In this document: positions 54,278 through 62,592 of the stretch, piece after piece | Layout of the letters: the number at the start of each line of letters is the position of its first letter | Position numbering within the stretch: the stretch's first letter is position 1 | Assembly (NCBI RefSeq): GCF_001570365.1 | Contig: NZ_BBYK01000064.1 | Span: 57,646 to 121,645, forward strand | Source: Microtetraspora fusca | Lineage (GTDB): Bacteria; Actinomycetota; Actinomycetes; Streptosporangiales; Streptosporangiaceae | Direction of reading: 5' to 3' | DNA length: 64,000 bases | Made by a program: the position numbers and the translations under genes | The notes under the pieces: model-generated | What the model was told of the DNA's origin: nothing | Database searches by the model: none | The model's input: only the letters and a program-made list of their open reading frames with translations

Positions 54278-54559
54278 ATGGGATTCGGAGCAAGCCTCGC
54301 GTTCATCGCAGTCGGCGCGGTCCTCGCCTTCGCTGTCACGTGGGACGTCCCCGGCATCGACCTACATGTCATCGGCTGGATCCTCATCGGCGTCGGCGCC
54401 GTTGGAGCGCTGCTGACCGGTCTCTACACGCGACGTCCGCGCACCGAGGAGACGGTCGAGGTGGTCGAACCCGACACCGTGTACACCGCCGAGCCGACCG
54501 TCGAGCCTCACATCCACGTCCACGACGAGGACCACCACCTGCGCCGGGGTCGCGATTGA
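54278..54559 (+). CDS. Small two-helix membrane protein (DUF6458-like)
   Basis: A 93-residue protein: helices FGASLAFIAVGAVLAFAVTW and VIGWILIGVGAVGALLTGLY, then a His/Glu-rich cytoplasmic tail (EPHIHVHDEDHHLRRGRD). It matches the plan of DUF6458. ATG 54278 has AGAGGAGGG upstream. A stretch reading ggttttacgggta at about 54234-54246 recalls SigF-type -10 elements, but the spacing to any -35 is wrong. Confidence 0.8.
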   Translation: MGFGASLAFIAVGAVLAFAVTWDVPGIDLHVIGWILIGVGAVGALLTGLYTRRPRTEETVEVVEPDTVYTAEPTVEPHIHVHDEDHHLRRGRD

Positions 54560-55141
54560 CGTACAGGGCTCCGCTGCCGTCAGGAACGCGGACGCCGGAG
54601 AGCGGTGAGAGCGGCCACCGAGTGCGGCGGCTCACCGCGCCAGCGTGCGGCCTCCGGCGCGTCTCCCCGGAAGTCGTCGCCGGCGGCCGCAGCGCTCGGC
54701 CGCGCGGGGTGTGTCCAGCCGGGAGATGTCGCCGAGGCAGGCCATCGCGATCGGCCCGTCCCGCGCCGGCGGCGCGCAGGAGCCCGCCGTGATGGTCGTG
54801 GTCGTGGGACGGAGCCGAGTTCCCCGTGGCGCGGGCGTCGCCACGCTCGGTCGCCCGGCGCGGCCACGTCTTGATCTCGGCGTGGGGCGTGGGTCTCGTC
54901 ACGGTAGCCCGTGGACTCCGCCTTCAGGTGCGCGGCCAGGGCATCGCGCCGGCGTCCCTCCGCGGCTCCTTCACCGCCCGGCCACAGTCGCCGCTGTAGA
55001 CCCGGCCGGGTTCTTCGCGTGTGCCGTACGGCACGGAGACCGAACGGGGAGGGCCTGGGAAGCGCTGGGCGCGGTTCGATGGCCTTGTCGTGTCACTCCG
55101 AGGCATCACTGCCGTGGTTACTCGCGGGCGTCTCTGCCGTG
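54560..55141. other. ~580-base gap with no supportable gene
   Basis: Several short frames are open on both strands, but none has a recognisable domain, a good ribosome binding site or typical codon bias. Proteins read from them are Arg/Pro/Gly-rich, as expected for random high-GC sequence. Confidence 0.5.
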
Positions 55142-55567
55142 TTACTCGGAGGCGTCGATGGCCGCCAGCGCCTCGGCCAGAACGCCGGCGACATGGGACT
55201 CCGCCGAAGCCGGGACCTCGTGAAACCCGCGCTCGGGATCGTAGGCGATGTCGAGGTCGTTCTCGATGAGACGGTTGGCCCAGCGCAGCGCCGTGTTGAG
55301 CTTCTCCTTCGGGATCGTACGGCCCTGTGCCACGGCGGACAGATTGCGGAGATTGGTGGCAGGGCCCGACTGGTTGTGCTCGCGGCGCAGCTTCCAGGGA
55401 AGGGCCCGGCTGTGGTCGGTCATCCGCTTGGAAAGACCGGCCGCTCTCTTGGCCTGGAGGATGCCGGACTCCGTCACGCCGAACCGGGCGGCGAGGTCCG
55501 CGTTCGACCACCCGGCCGCGGTCAGCCGAGCCAGTTCCTCGTGATCTACCAGCGGTTTTCTTCCCAT
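55142..55567 (-). CDS. HTH protein of phage or mobile-element type
   Basis: A 141-residue protein. The N-terminal HTH is MGRKPLVDHEELARLTAAGW then SNADLAARFGVTESGILQAK, like Hin-type or resolvase HTH modules found in actinophages. The middle (RALPWKLRREHNQSGPATNL) and C-terminal helix (LAEALAAIDASE) are unknown. ATG 55567 is seven bases from a -10-like TAAGCT, suggesting a leaderless mRNA. It lies 90 bases from tRNA-Pro, a common integration spot, so it may be part of an integrated element. Confidence 0.7.
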   Translation of the reverse strand: MGRKPLVDHEELARLTAAGWSNADLAARFGVTESGILQAKRAAGLSKRMTDHSRALPWKLRREHNQSGPATNLRNLSAVAQGRTIPKEKLNTALRWANRLIENDLDIAYDPERGFHEVPASAESHVAGVLAEALAAIDASE

Positions 55568-55656
55568 GATCGACAGCTTAGGCCCGGCGAGGGGCTACGT
55601 GTACGCACGTGGGCGGAATCTGCGCTAAGGTTGGTGTCGCTCGGGCAGCCGGGCAA

Positions 55657-55730
<74 letters not shown>

Positions 55731-55749
55731 CCGCGTTTTCGCAGGTCGG

Positions 55750-55780
55750 AGCCGTGATCACAAGAAATGTGATCACGGCT
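55750..55780 (+). terminator. Strong terminator after tRNA-Pro
   Basis: A perfect 12-bp stem, AGCCGTGATCAC (55750-55761) with GTGATCACGGCT (55769-55780), is followed by the T-rich ttctgtttgttcg. It has the best classical intrinsic terminator form in the window. Confidence 0.9.
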
Positions 55781-56050
55781 TTCTGTTTGTTCGTTGCTCG
55801 TTTGTTGCTCGGACGAGGCGTCAGTTGCTGACACCCTGGTGCCTGTCGTTGTCGCAGGCTGCCGCCTGTTTCAGGGGGCCACGGGCGTGTACGGCGGCGG
55901 TTGTTCAAATGGATTCCGGGGGCACGGGCCATCGTCGTCGTGATCTACATCGTAAAGGCGCCGAGGATGGGCCATGCGGCCGCCGAGACTGTGTGCAGTA
56001 CGGGATCAGTAACGCGCCCGCACAGCCCGGTGGTAGCGCCGGGTTGTGCG

Positions 56051-56141
56051 ATTGGGGAGTTACGCCCGCACGCAGGGCCGGAACGGGGCCTCGGCTTCGA
56101 CCGCCTGGTGTCTTTCTCTCCCAGGTTGATCTCACGGGTGC
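56051..56141 (+). pseudogene. Decayed fragment of an ndh gene
   Basis: Bases 56051-56141 match ndh at about 50343-50429. They translate to GELRPHAGPERGLGFDRLVS and FSPRLISRVPEA, against AEFRPHEGRERVLGFDYLVF and SPGSISRVLP in the intact gene, with one 3-base insertion. Sequence on both sides is only weakly similar or unrelated. It represents a deep deletion of a second ndh copy. The rest of 55781-56334 holds no other supportable gene. Confidence 0.7.
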
Positions 56142-56334
56142 CGGAGGCGAGCAGGCCGGCGGTGTGTGCAGGCACGGCAGTCGCCGCGAGGTCCCGCATT
56201 CGGGCGACGGAGGAAAGAGGAAAAGGGCGGATCATCGGCGCTCGCATTGGTGTGCCTGGGGTGGTTGTGGCGAGGTTGCTCGTTGCCCCTGAGTCTTATC
56301 CCGGGGTGTTGGGGTGGGCGGCCGCCCGTGGTTG

Positions 56335-57579
56335 TTACGCGAGCTGGGAGGGGTGCTGGTGATCGGCGTCTGCCGGAGCTGCTGCCGCGGCAAGCGGGTG
56401 CTTGCCTCGGGGCATCAGGCAAAGCGTGAGTAGGGCGGACAGGAGGGTGACTGTGCAAGCTGCATTGAGTGCCGCTGGAAGGCTGATCAGTTCGCTCATG
56501 CTGGGTCCAGCGAAAGCCCCGGCCATGCTTGCGGCGGCTTCGACGGTGACGAAGGCGGAGCTGACCCGGCCGAGGAGCCCTTTCGGTGTGGCTCGTTGCA
56601 GCCAGGTCTGGGTGGCGACCAGGACGGTGACTCCTGGTATCCCGAGAAGAACCGCGGCGGTCAGCGCGACAGGGAGTGACGCGGCGTTGAACATGAGAAA
56701 GAACGTGCCGGCGACGAGGGACTGGCTGAGGGCGATGATCGTTCTGGGGGTGTAGCGGTCGACGAGTCGTCGGCTGATGGGGGCTCCCAGGAGAAAGCCG
56801 AGGCCCAGCGCGGACAGGAGGTAGCCGACCTGGACGCTTCCACCCAGGCGGGTCACGCCGAAAGGGATGAGCAGAGCGGTGAGGGCTGCGTTCGCGAGCA
56901 GGTACGCGCTGTTCGTGGCCAGCAGTGCCCGTGTTGCTGCGGCTTGGCGAAGGTGGCGCAACCCTTGGACGAGGTCTGTGAGCACTTTGTGGGTGGGGCC
57001 GTGCGCGCGGGATCGTGTTGAGGTGCGGGCGATGGCGGTCGCGGACAGCAGGCTGGCGGCGATTGCGGCACTGATGACCGCGTTGATGCCGGAGGTGGCG
57101 AACAGCAGGCCGCCGATGGGTGGGGCACTCAGTCCGACCACCCCAGTGGTGAAGGCGCCGAGCGCGTTCGCGCTGCTGAGTAGTGGGCCGACGCCTACGA
57201 CGGTGGGGGTGTGTGCTTGGGCGGCTGGGCGAAAGATCACCGCGGCCGTGCCTTGGCCGAGCGACGCGATGTAGATGAGCCAGATCGCCTCGGGCGTTTT
57301 GGGCAGGAGTACTACGGAGATCGCCGTTGCGTGCATGAGGTCGGTGGTGATCATGACGCGGCGACGGTCCCATCGATCGGCTATGACCCCGGCGAACGGC
57401 CCCAGGAGTAGGGCGGGCAGGTATCTGAAGGCCAGGCTGAGGCCTGTGGCGAGTGCTGAGCCGGTGACGGCATAGACGTGTGCGGGAACCGCGACGTCAA
57501 GCAGGCCGGTGCCGAGGGTGGCGATTGATCGCGCCGTCCAGAGCAGTCGAAAGTCGCGCACTCGTAAGGCCTGCAGCAT
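56335..57579 (-). CDS. MFS exporter (MFS_3, EntS-like)
   Basis: A 414-residue transporter with 12 helices. The N-terminal RVRDFRLLWTARSIATLGTG is typical of MFS_3. Motif A is GVIADRWDRRRVM and its second-half relative is GAPISRRLVDRYTPR. Relatives export siderophores, macrolides or other drugs. ATG 57579 has AAGGAGGG upstream. It is divergent from an XRE regulator with two operator-like repeats between, so I infer repression relieved by the substrate. Codon third positions are less GC-rich than in the core genes, suggesting recent gain. Confidence 0.9.
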   Translation of the reverse strand: MLQALRVRDFRLLWTARSIATLGTGLLDVAVPAHVYAVTGSALATGLSLAFRYLPALLLGPFAGVIADRWDRRRVMITTDLMHATAISVVLLPKTPEAIWLIYIASLGQGTAAVIFRPAAQAHTPTVVGVGPLLSSANALGAFTTGVVGLSAPPIGGLLFATSGINAVISAAIAASLLSATAIARTSTRSRAHGPTHKVLTDLVQGLRHLRQAAATRALLATNSAYLLANAALTALLIPFGVTRLGGSVQVGYLLSALGLGFLLGAPISRRLVDRYTPRTIIALSQSLVAGTFFLMFNAASLPVALTAAVLLGIPGVTVLVATQTWLQRATPKGLLGRVSSAFVTVEAAASMAGAFAGPSMSELISLPAALNAACTVTLLSALLTLCLMPRGKHPLAAAAAPADADHQHPSQLA

Positions 57580-57595
57580 GCTTCCCTCCTTGAAT

Positions 57596-57642
57596 TATTC
57601 TTGCAAGATAGAAGCGCGGTCATCTTTATTCTGTCAAGATAG
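57596..57642. promoter_or_regulatory. Two 16-bp direct repeats in the exporter/regulator divergent promoter
   Basis: TATTCTTGCAAGATAG (57596-57611) and TATTCTGTCAAGATAG (57627-57642) match at 14 of 16 bases, 31 bases apart (three helical turns). The first contains the palindrome TCTTGCAAGA. TTGCAA (57601-57606), 17 bases, CTTTAT (57624-57629) could be the regulator promoter. On the other strand a TTGACA at 57637-57632 suits the exporter promoter. Binding of the XRE protein would cover both. Confidence 0.75.
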
Positions 57643-57646
57643 TCCT

Positions 57647-58093
57647 ATGGATCACGTCGAACTTGGCCGGAGGTTGCGGAGCCGCCGCGCGGCCCTCGGC
57701 CGGACGGTCGCCTCGGTGGCCACGGAGGCCGGGTTGTCGGTGCCCTATGTGGCGAATTTGGAGAACGGCCGCGGTAACCCGACTGTCGCCGTACTCGACC
57801 GGCTCGCTGACGCGCTGGGGACCCGGTTGGTGATCGCCCTTGCCGATCCGACCGCAGAGCAGGCGATCGCGGCTCTGCCGCCGTCGTTGGTGCATTTCTC
57901 GCAGAGCCGCCGCTTTCGGCGCGAAGTCGGCCGCCTCGCCGCCGTGCTGGAGGAAGACCATCGAGCGGTCCACGCCATGCTCGTCGACGCGCTGGCGGCT
58001 GTTGGTGGTGTGCTGCGGCGAGACCTGCGGGAAGCCGATTGGCAGAGACTGCTGGATGCGGTGGTGCTGATCTTGGGCCATCCGTCAGAGTGA
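57647..58093 (+). CDS. XRE-family transcriptional regulator
   Basis: A 148-residue protein: N-terminal HTH (VELGRRLRSRRAALGRTVAS, VATEAGLSVPYVANLENGRG, NPTVAVLDRLADALGTRLVI) and a helical C-terminal domain (VHFSQSRRFRREVGRLAAVL) for dimerisation or ligand binding. ATG 57647 lies just after the second operator repeat. It is divergent from the MFS exporter, which it probably represses together with itself. Confidence 0.9.
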   Translation: MDHVELGRRLRSRRAALGRTVASVATEAGLSVPYVANLENGRGNPTVAVLDRLADALGTRLVIALADPTAEQAIAALPPSLVHFSQSRRFRREVGRLAAVLEEDHRAVHAMLVDALAAVGGVLRRDLREADWQRLLDAVVLILGHPSE

Positions 58094-58109
58094 CACCGCT
58101 CTGCTTCGG

Positions 58110-58685
58110 GCCCGTGCCGGGCGGCAGGGATCCTACGTGCCACCCGCCGAGTGCCACCCTGCAGAGGGAGACCGGAGAGCACCGCCGGCATCTCTACCTC
58201 AACGACGCCACGCTGTCCGCTCCGGGAGGTAGGGCCCTGGCTGCTTGGCAGTTGGAGGACGAGAGCTATATCTGCGCCCGCGGAAGGCGCCTGAGGGGAT
58301 CGTCGACCTGCGGCAAGCCCGCATCGGCGTGCTTCGTGCCGCCCCTGAGACGTGGTCGCAGCGGCGGCAGGACGGCCTCGTCTACGACGCGTTGGACCCG
58401 ATGCTGCCCGCCGCCCGGCGCCTTGCCTGGTTGAGTGCGGAGGGCGACGGGTACGTGCCGCAGCTGCATGAGCAGCTCGCCGCCGACTATCGACGGCTGG
58501 GGCAAGAGGCGGACGCGCGCACGGTCCTGTTGGCCAATCAGCGGCGACGGTGCGCGACGCTGCCGCTGTACGCCCGAGCCTGGGGCTGTTGCAGGACGTC
58601 ACGGTCGGATATGGCTACCGCCCGGCTAAGGCGCAGGTCACGGCATGCATGTCCTGTCAGGACAGCCCGCCGACCAGCTTACGAA
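58110..58685 (+). pseudogene. Frameshifted remnant of a membrane-associated oxidoreductase-type protein
   Basis: Three reading frames carry successive parts of one protein: LYLNDATLSAPGGRALAAWQ (about 58192-58290), then GIVDLRQARIGVLRAAPETW to RLGQEADARTVLLANQRRRC (about 58296-58580), then LGLLQDVTVGYGYRPAKAQ (about 58580-58635). Together they recall the C-terminal half of the actinobacterial repeat protein annotated 'oxidoreductase', whose end has DGYxPQxYEQLAxxYRxxG and WxVGYGYRPxxA. At least two frameshifts and a missing start show decay. Confidence 0.65.
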
Positions 58686-59702
58686 CTATTTGCCAGTCTT
58701 TTTGCGGCTTGCTAGCGCGCCATCCTGCCGAACCCGGGCTTCGACGTAGGCCGTGCTGGTGGACTCGCTCCACTTCCAGATCGCTCCTGCGGCGTTGAGC
58801 TTGCGGGTCAGCTTGCCGATCAGCCGATCCTCCTCGGCTGTGCTGAGTCGCCCGCCTGTGATGAGCTGCGTGTACCGCACGGTGTCGACGATGGCGGACT
58901 TCACTCGCTCATGCGCAAGGTAGATGTCCAGATCCTCTTCCCAGCCCTGCGTATAGCGGGCAGGCATGTTCTTCACCCAGCCGTCGAGGACGGCCTGCCG
59001 CTCGTCGTCGTAGTAGCTCATCTTGTGAAAGTGGACGGCGAGCTCATAGACGGGATCGCCCCACAAGGCAAGCTCCCAGTCGAGGAACACGACATGCCCG
59101 TCACGGAAGATCATGTTCTTTCGATGGACGTCCGCGTGGACAAGTGCGAACGGACGCGGTGTGAGTTCTGACCAGCGTCCGAGGACCGGGGCCAGCGGGT
59201 CTTCGGGGATGTCGAGCGCGGTGAACAGCGAGTGATAGGGCTCGCGGAAGGTGTCGTAGACCTGTCCGGTCACATCGGACAGTCGCCTGGCGAAGGCGGG
59301 TGTATCGGCGTCGGCGGGCCATGACGGCGGCAGCTCCGGCAGCCGATCCAATGGAACCGTGGTGAGCTGGACGGACAATTCGACCACATCCCCCAGTACG
59401 GCAGGTGGCACCCGGCTGCCTCGCGGCGCGATGTTATCGAGGACCTCTCCGGCGATGAACTCGTGAACCTGGAACTGCGGTTCCTGCGACGCGTGCAGTA
59501 GCCGAGGGACGCGGGCGACCTGGGGAATCAGTGCGGCGAGGACGTCCTGCTCGGGCCAGATCCGAAGGTCCATGGTGTCGGCCCCGGCGATCGGGATGCG
59601 GACGATGACCGGTCCGCTCGGGGTGTCGACTCGGATGTTGTCGTTGTAGAAGCCGCTGGCGCCGTTTCTGGCCTGGACAGCCGTGTTGTAGAGGTCGAGC
59701 AT
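58686..59702 (-). CDS. Aminoglycoside-phosphotransferase-family kinase
   Basis: A 338-residue kinase-like protein. The ATP-binding N-lobe begins YNTAVQARNGASGFYNDNIR and PVIVRIPIAG. The catalytic loop is ALVHADVHRKNMIFRDGHVV (HxDxxxxN) and the Mg motif is FLDWELALWGDPVYELAVHF. The family phosphorylates antibiotics, choline, homoserine or macrolides; the target here cannot be named. ATG 59702 overlaps the STAND ATPase stop by one base (GTG 59705 is an alternative), so the two are made together. It is the downstream gene of the pair. Confidence 0.87.
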   Translation of the reverse strand: MLDLYNTAVQARNGASGFYNDNIRVDTPSGPVIVRIPIAGADTMDLRIWPEQDVLAALIPQVARVPRLLHASQEPQFQVHEFIAGEVLDNIAPRGSRVPPAVLGDVVELSVQLTTVPLDRLPELPPSWPADADTPAFARRLSDVTGQVYDTFREPYHSLFTALDIPEDPLAPVLGRWSELTPRPFALVHADVHRKNMIFRDGHVVFLDWELALWGDPVYELAVHFHKMSYYDDERQAVLDGWVKNMPARYTQGWEEDLDIYLAHERVKSAIVDTVRYTQLITGGRLSTAEEDRLIGKLTRKLNAAGAIWKWSESTSTAYVEARVRQDGALASRKKTGK

Positions 59703-62110
59703 CACGTGAGCAGCCCCCGCAGGTGATCGTTCATCCGTGCCTCCAACGCCTCCAGTGAGTCCAACGGCTCGATGTCGTTCCGGGCCTGCTGGGCAGCCGC
59801 GCTGATCGTCTCATCGGTGCGCTGGAGCATTCCGAGCAGATATTCGGCCACCATGAGCAGTGTCGGATAGACCTCGACAGTCACCAGCTCATCCACCGCC
59901 CACCGGAGCGAGGCCATCGCCTGATCGGCCTGGCCGAGGCGAACGTGGAGGCTGGCTCGGACGAGCTCCGCCCTGGCGCGACCGGACCGATAGCCGGCCT
60001 TCTCCAAGGCGCGGCAAGCGTGATCCAGAGATGTAGAGGCGTCGTTGAAGTGCCCGATGGCCAGCTGGGCCTGGCCGAGGGCGGTGAACGCCTTGCCGGC
60101 CTCGTGTAGAGCGCCGAGGTCGGTGTTGGCCTCGACAGCTTCGCGCGCGACCGCGATGGCTGAGACCGGATCCGTCCAGGCGAGCAGTTCGGCGAGGTTG
60201 GTCTTGACCAGGGCCGCCCCGATGACCGTTCCCGCTTGGCGGTAGCGCGCTTCCGCATCGCGGAGATGCCGCTCGGCCCTCTCGAAGTCGTAACTGAAGC
60301 GGGACGCCAGGTGCAGCAGCCGGGCGAGGTCACCCCGGAGGACGTGGGCATCCGCAGGACTGCTGGCGGTCACCTCGTCAGCCAAGAGGAACGCCCGGCG
60401 GAATCTGCCCTGGGCCATGTGGAGATCCGCACTCCACAGGCCTGCGGGGTGGCGCTCTGGTCCCTCGCGCCCCTCCCAGACGCTCGCGTAGATGTGCAAC
60501 GCCTCGGCTGTCTGCCCGCCGATGCGCCGCCCGTGCCCTGCGGCGACGGCGAGACGCGCGCCCGCCCGGCTCATCAGGGACCACGATCGTTCCGGCGTCA
60601 ACGCGTTGATCTTCTCGGCGTCCCCGAGCAGGACCGCCGCCTCGGAGGCCAGGCACCGCGCCGTCTGGTCTAGAGCCTCGTCGGGTTCGCCCTGCTCGAG
60701 GAAATCCCTTAGGTCGGCGACCAGACCGGATACTCCTTGCGACCCGCCCAGGGTGGCGATCCGGTCGGCGTAGTCCAGCAGCCGATCGCTGGACAGCACC
60801 CCGGCACCGAGGCCGTGATAAGCCGCTTCCCGGAGCGCCGTCGTTGGAGCATTGGTGCCGCGAGCCCGCTCGTTCCACAGGTCATGCAGCACCTTGTGGG
60901 CCTCCTGGCTGATCGCAGCCGACAGCCGCACCCGCAGAACACTGGTCATGAGCTGATGCAGCTGGAACCGCGATTCCGGCGCGGGATACACGAAGGAGTA
61001 CGACGTCAGCCTCTCCCAGGCGATCTGCCCGGCGGGAAGATGGAAGGCCTGGGCCAGCCGGGTGAACAACTCGAAGTCGAAGGTACGCGCGACGCTCAGC
61101 AGCTCCAGGTAACGGCGCTCGTCCGGATCGACGTGCTGGAGGAAGCGCTGCATGATCTCGTCCTGGGAGACCACCTGCCGTCTACTTTCACTGTCGACGG
61201 CGAGATGCAGGTAGAACGGCACGCCGACGCTCGCCTTTGCGATCACCTGACGCGCCCGAGGGTCGGTGACGCCGCCGTCCGCCAGCAACTCCATCCGCGC
61301 ATCCATCGGGAGCCCCTCCAACGGAAGCTGGCGGATGACTCGCCCCCATTCCGAGGCGTATTGAGGCCAGGGCAACGGCTCCCTGCTCGCGATGACAACG
61401 AGCCCGCGGTCGAGCTGAGCCACCAGATCGCGCAGCCACACATCCGAGGCGGCATGCCCAAGCGCGTCGAAGGCGTCGATGACGACAACGTACGGCCTGC
61501 CCTTGCGGCCGATACGCAAGTCCTCGGCGAACAGGTAGGTGACCGCGTCGACCAGATCGGCACCGGGCAGCTGGTCGAGCTGGCCGAGCGTCTCATCGGC
61601 TCGCAGGTGGCGCCGTCGCTTGTGGGCACCCGCTCCCCGGTCGAGCAGCTTGATCAGCCCTACCGCAGTGGCGAACACCGGGACGCCGGCGGCGGTGTCC
61701 AGCACTTCTGTGAGGACTTCGCTGGATTCGACGAAGGGAAGCTCCCGGCGGCTCAGCCCGAGATGCGGATGCAGCCGCTGCCACAGCACCGCGTAGGCGA
61801 TGTCGTACCGGTCGAACCGGACGCCTTGGCGGCCGAACTGCATACGCAGCACGGCCAGGGCATCCTCTTGCTGGCGGTGCGCCGGAACCTGGAGATCCAG
61901 CGTGGCCACCATGCAGCTGCCCTGGGCTCGCTGCTCGAACTCCCGGAGCAGACGCGACTTGCCGATCCCCCCAACGCCGGTGACGTTCAGCACGCGCGGT
62001 CCGTCGCCGACCTTCCCGAGCTCTTCGTCGAAGATCGCTCGCTGGTCTTCGCGGTTGACGAAACGGCGATGCAGCGCCGCGACGCGACGGAATCGAGGCT
62101 CGAGAGCCAT
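59702..62110 (-). CDS. STAND-type NTPase with C-terminal TPR repeats
   Basis: An 802-residue signal-transduction ATPase. After a short N-terminus (ALEPRFRRVAALHRRFVNRE) the Walker A is GVGGIGKS at residues 45-52, Walker B is VVVIDAFDAL near 207, and a sensor-1-like ASREPLP is near 242. A winged-helix/helical region follows at about 330-430 (ERLTSYSFVYPAPESRFQLH), then ~350 residues of helical TPR-like repeats (RAFLLADEVTAS, EAGKAFTALGQAQLAIGHF). There is no fused effector domain, so the coupled APH kinase may be the effector or modifier. ATG 62110 has AGGAAGAGG upstream; the frame opens at 62251. Confidence 0.87.
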   Translation of the reverse strand: MALEPRFRRVAALHRRFVNREDQRAIFDEELGKVGDGPRVLNVTGVGGIGKSRLLREFEQRAQGSCMVATLDLQVPAHRQQEDALAVLRMQFGRQGVRFDRYDIAYAVLWQRLHPHLGLSRRELPFVESSEVLTEVLDTAAGVPVFATAVGLIKLLDRGAGAHKRRRHLRADETLGQLDQLPGADLVDAVTYLFAEDLRIGRKGRPYVVVIDAFDALGHAASDVWLRDLVAQLDRGLVVIASREPLPWPQYASEWGRVIRQLPLEGLPMDARMELLADGGVTDPRARQVIAKASVGVPFYLHLAVDSESRRQVVSQDEIMQRFLQHVDPDERRYLELLSVARTFDFELFTRLAQAFHLPAGQIAWERLTSYSFVYPAPESRFQLHQLMTSVLRVRLSAAISQEAHKVLHDLWNERARGTNAPTTALREAAYHGLGAGVLSSDRLLDYADRIATLGGSQGVSGLVADLRDFLEQGEPDEALDQTARCLASEAAVLLGDAEKINALTPERSWSLMSRAGARLAVAAGHGRRIGGQTAEALHIYASVWEGREGPERHPAGLWSADLHMAQGRFRRAFLLADEVTASSPADAHVLRGDLARLLHLASRFSYDFERAERHLRDAEARYRQAGTVIGAALVKTNLAELLAWTDPVSAIAVAREAVEANTDLGALHEAGKAFTALGQAQLAIGHFNDASTSLDHACRALEKAGYRSGRARAELVRASLHVRLGQADQAMASLRWAVDELVTVEVYPTLLMVAEYLLGMLQRTDETISAAAQQARNDIEPLDSLEALEARMNDHLRGLLT

Positions 62111-62592
62111 CCGACCTCTTCCTGTGAGCAGCGACCAGCTTGCGGCACACTCTCGGCTCGTGGTGCTGAGAGCGTGGTGGCACATACAGCTCCGCCGCAC
62201 CATCCGGGGCGGCCGGCAGAAGGCGTAGAGGACCATCAAAGATCGGCACATCGCCCGAGGTCAACGAGATCGCGAATTAGGACACCCGAAAGAGGTTGGG
62301 GCAGGATCCATCACACGAACGACGCCTGGGTCAATCGGCTTACTTCAGCATTCGCGCCGCGCCGGTGAGTGAGTGTGTATGAAACCTGCTGACATCTCCC
62401 GATTGGCTGGCCTATGTCTGCTCGTCCCCTCGCTGCGAGTGGTCGGCTACCACGATGCCTTGTACGAGGCGACGGGGCTCGTAGCCAAGGCCGAGACGAT
62501 CGCTCGGATGTTGCGCCGTCTTGAGCGGGTCGCCGGAGCAGCGGGGTCCGGTTCGTCTCATGAGAGCCGGACCGGACCCAGCGATCGACTGC
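62111..62592. other. Intergenic stretch with one doubtful small frame
   Basis: The stretch holds the presumed STAND promoter. A frame from ATG 62379 starts MKPADISRLAGLCLLVPSLR and continues YHDALYEATGLVAKAETIAR, which looks protein-like for ~60 codons. It has no ribosome binding site and runs into the antisense of the next gene, so I do not call it. It could be a gene remnant. Confidence 0.35.

Noticed and set aside
55901..56362. 153-codon frame after tRNA-Pro
   Set aside because: Only ~30 codons match anything (the ndh relic). The rest has no coding character, so I treat it as a chance frame over a pseudogene fragment.
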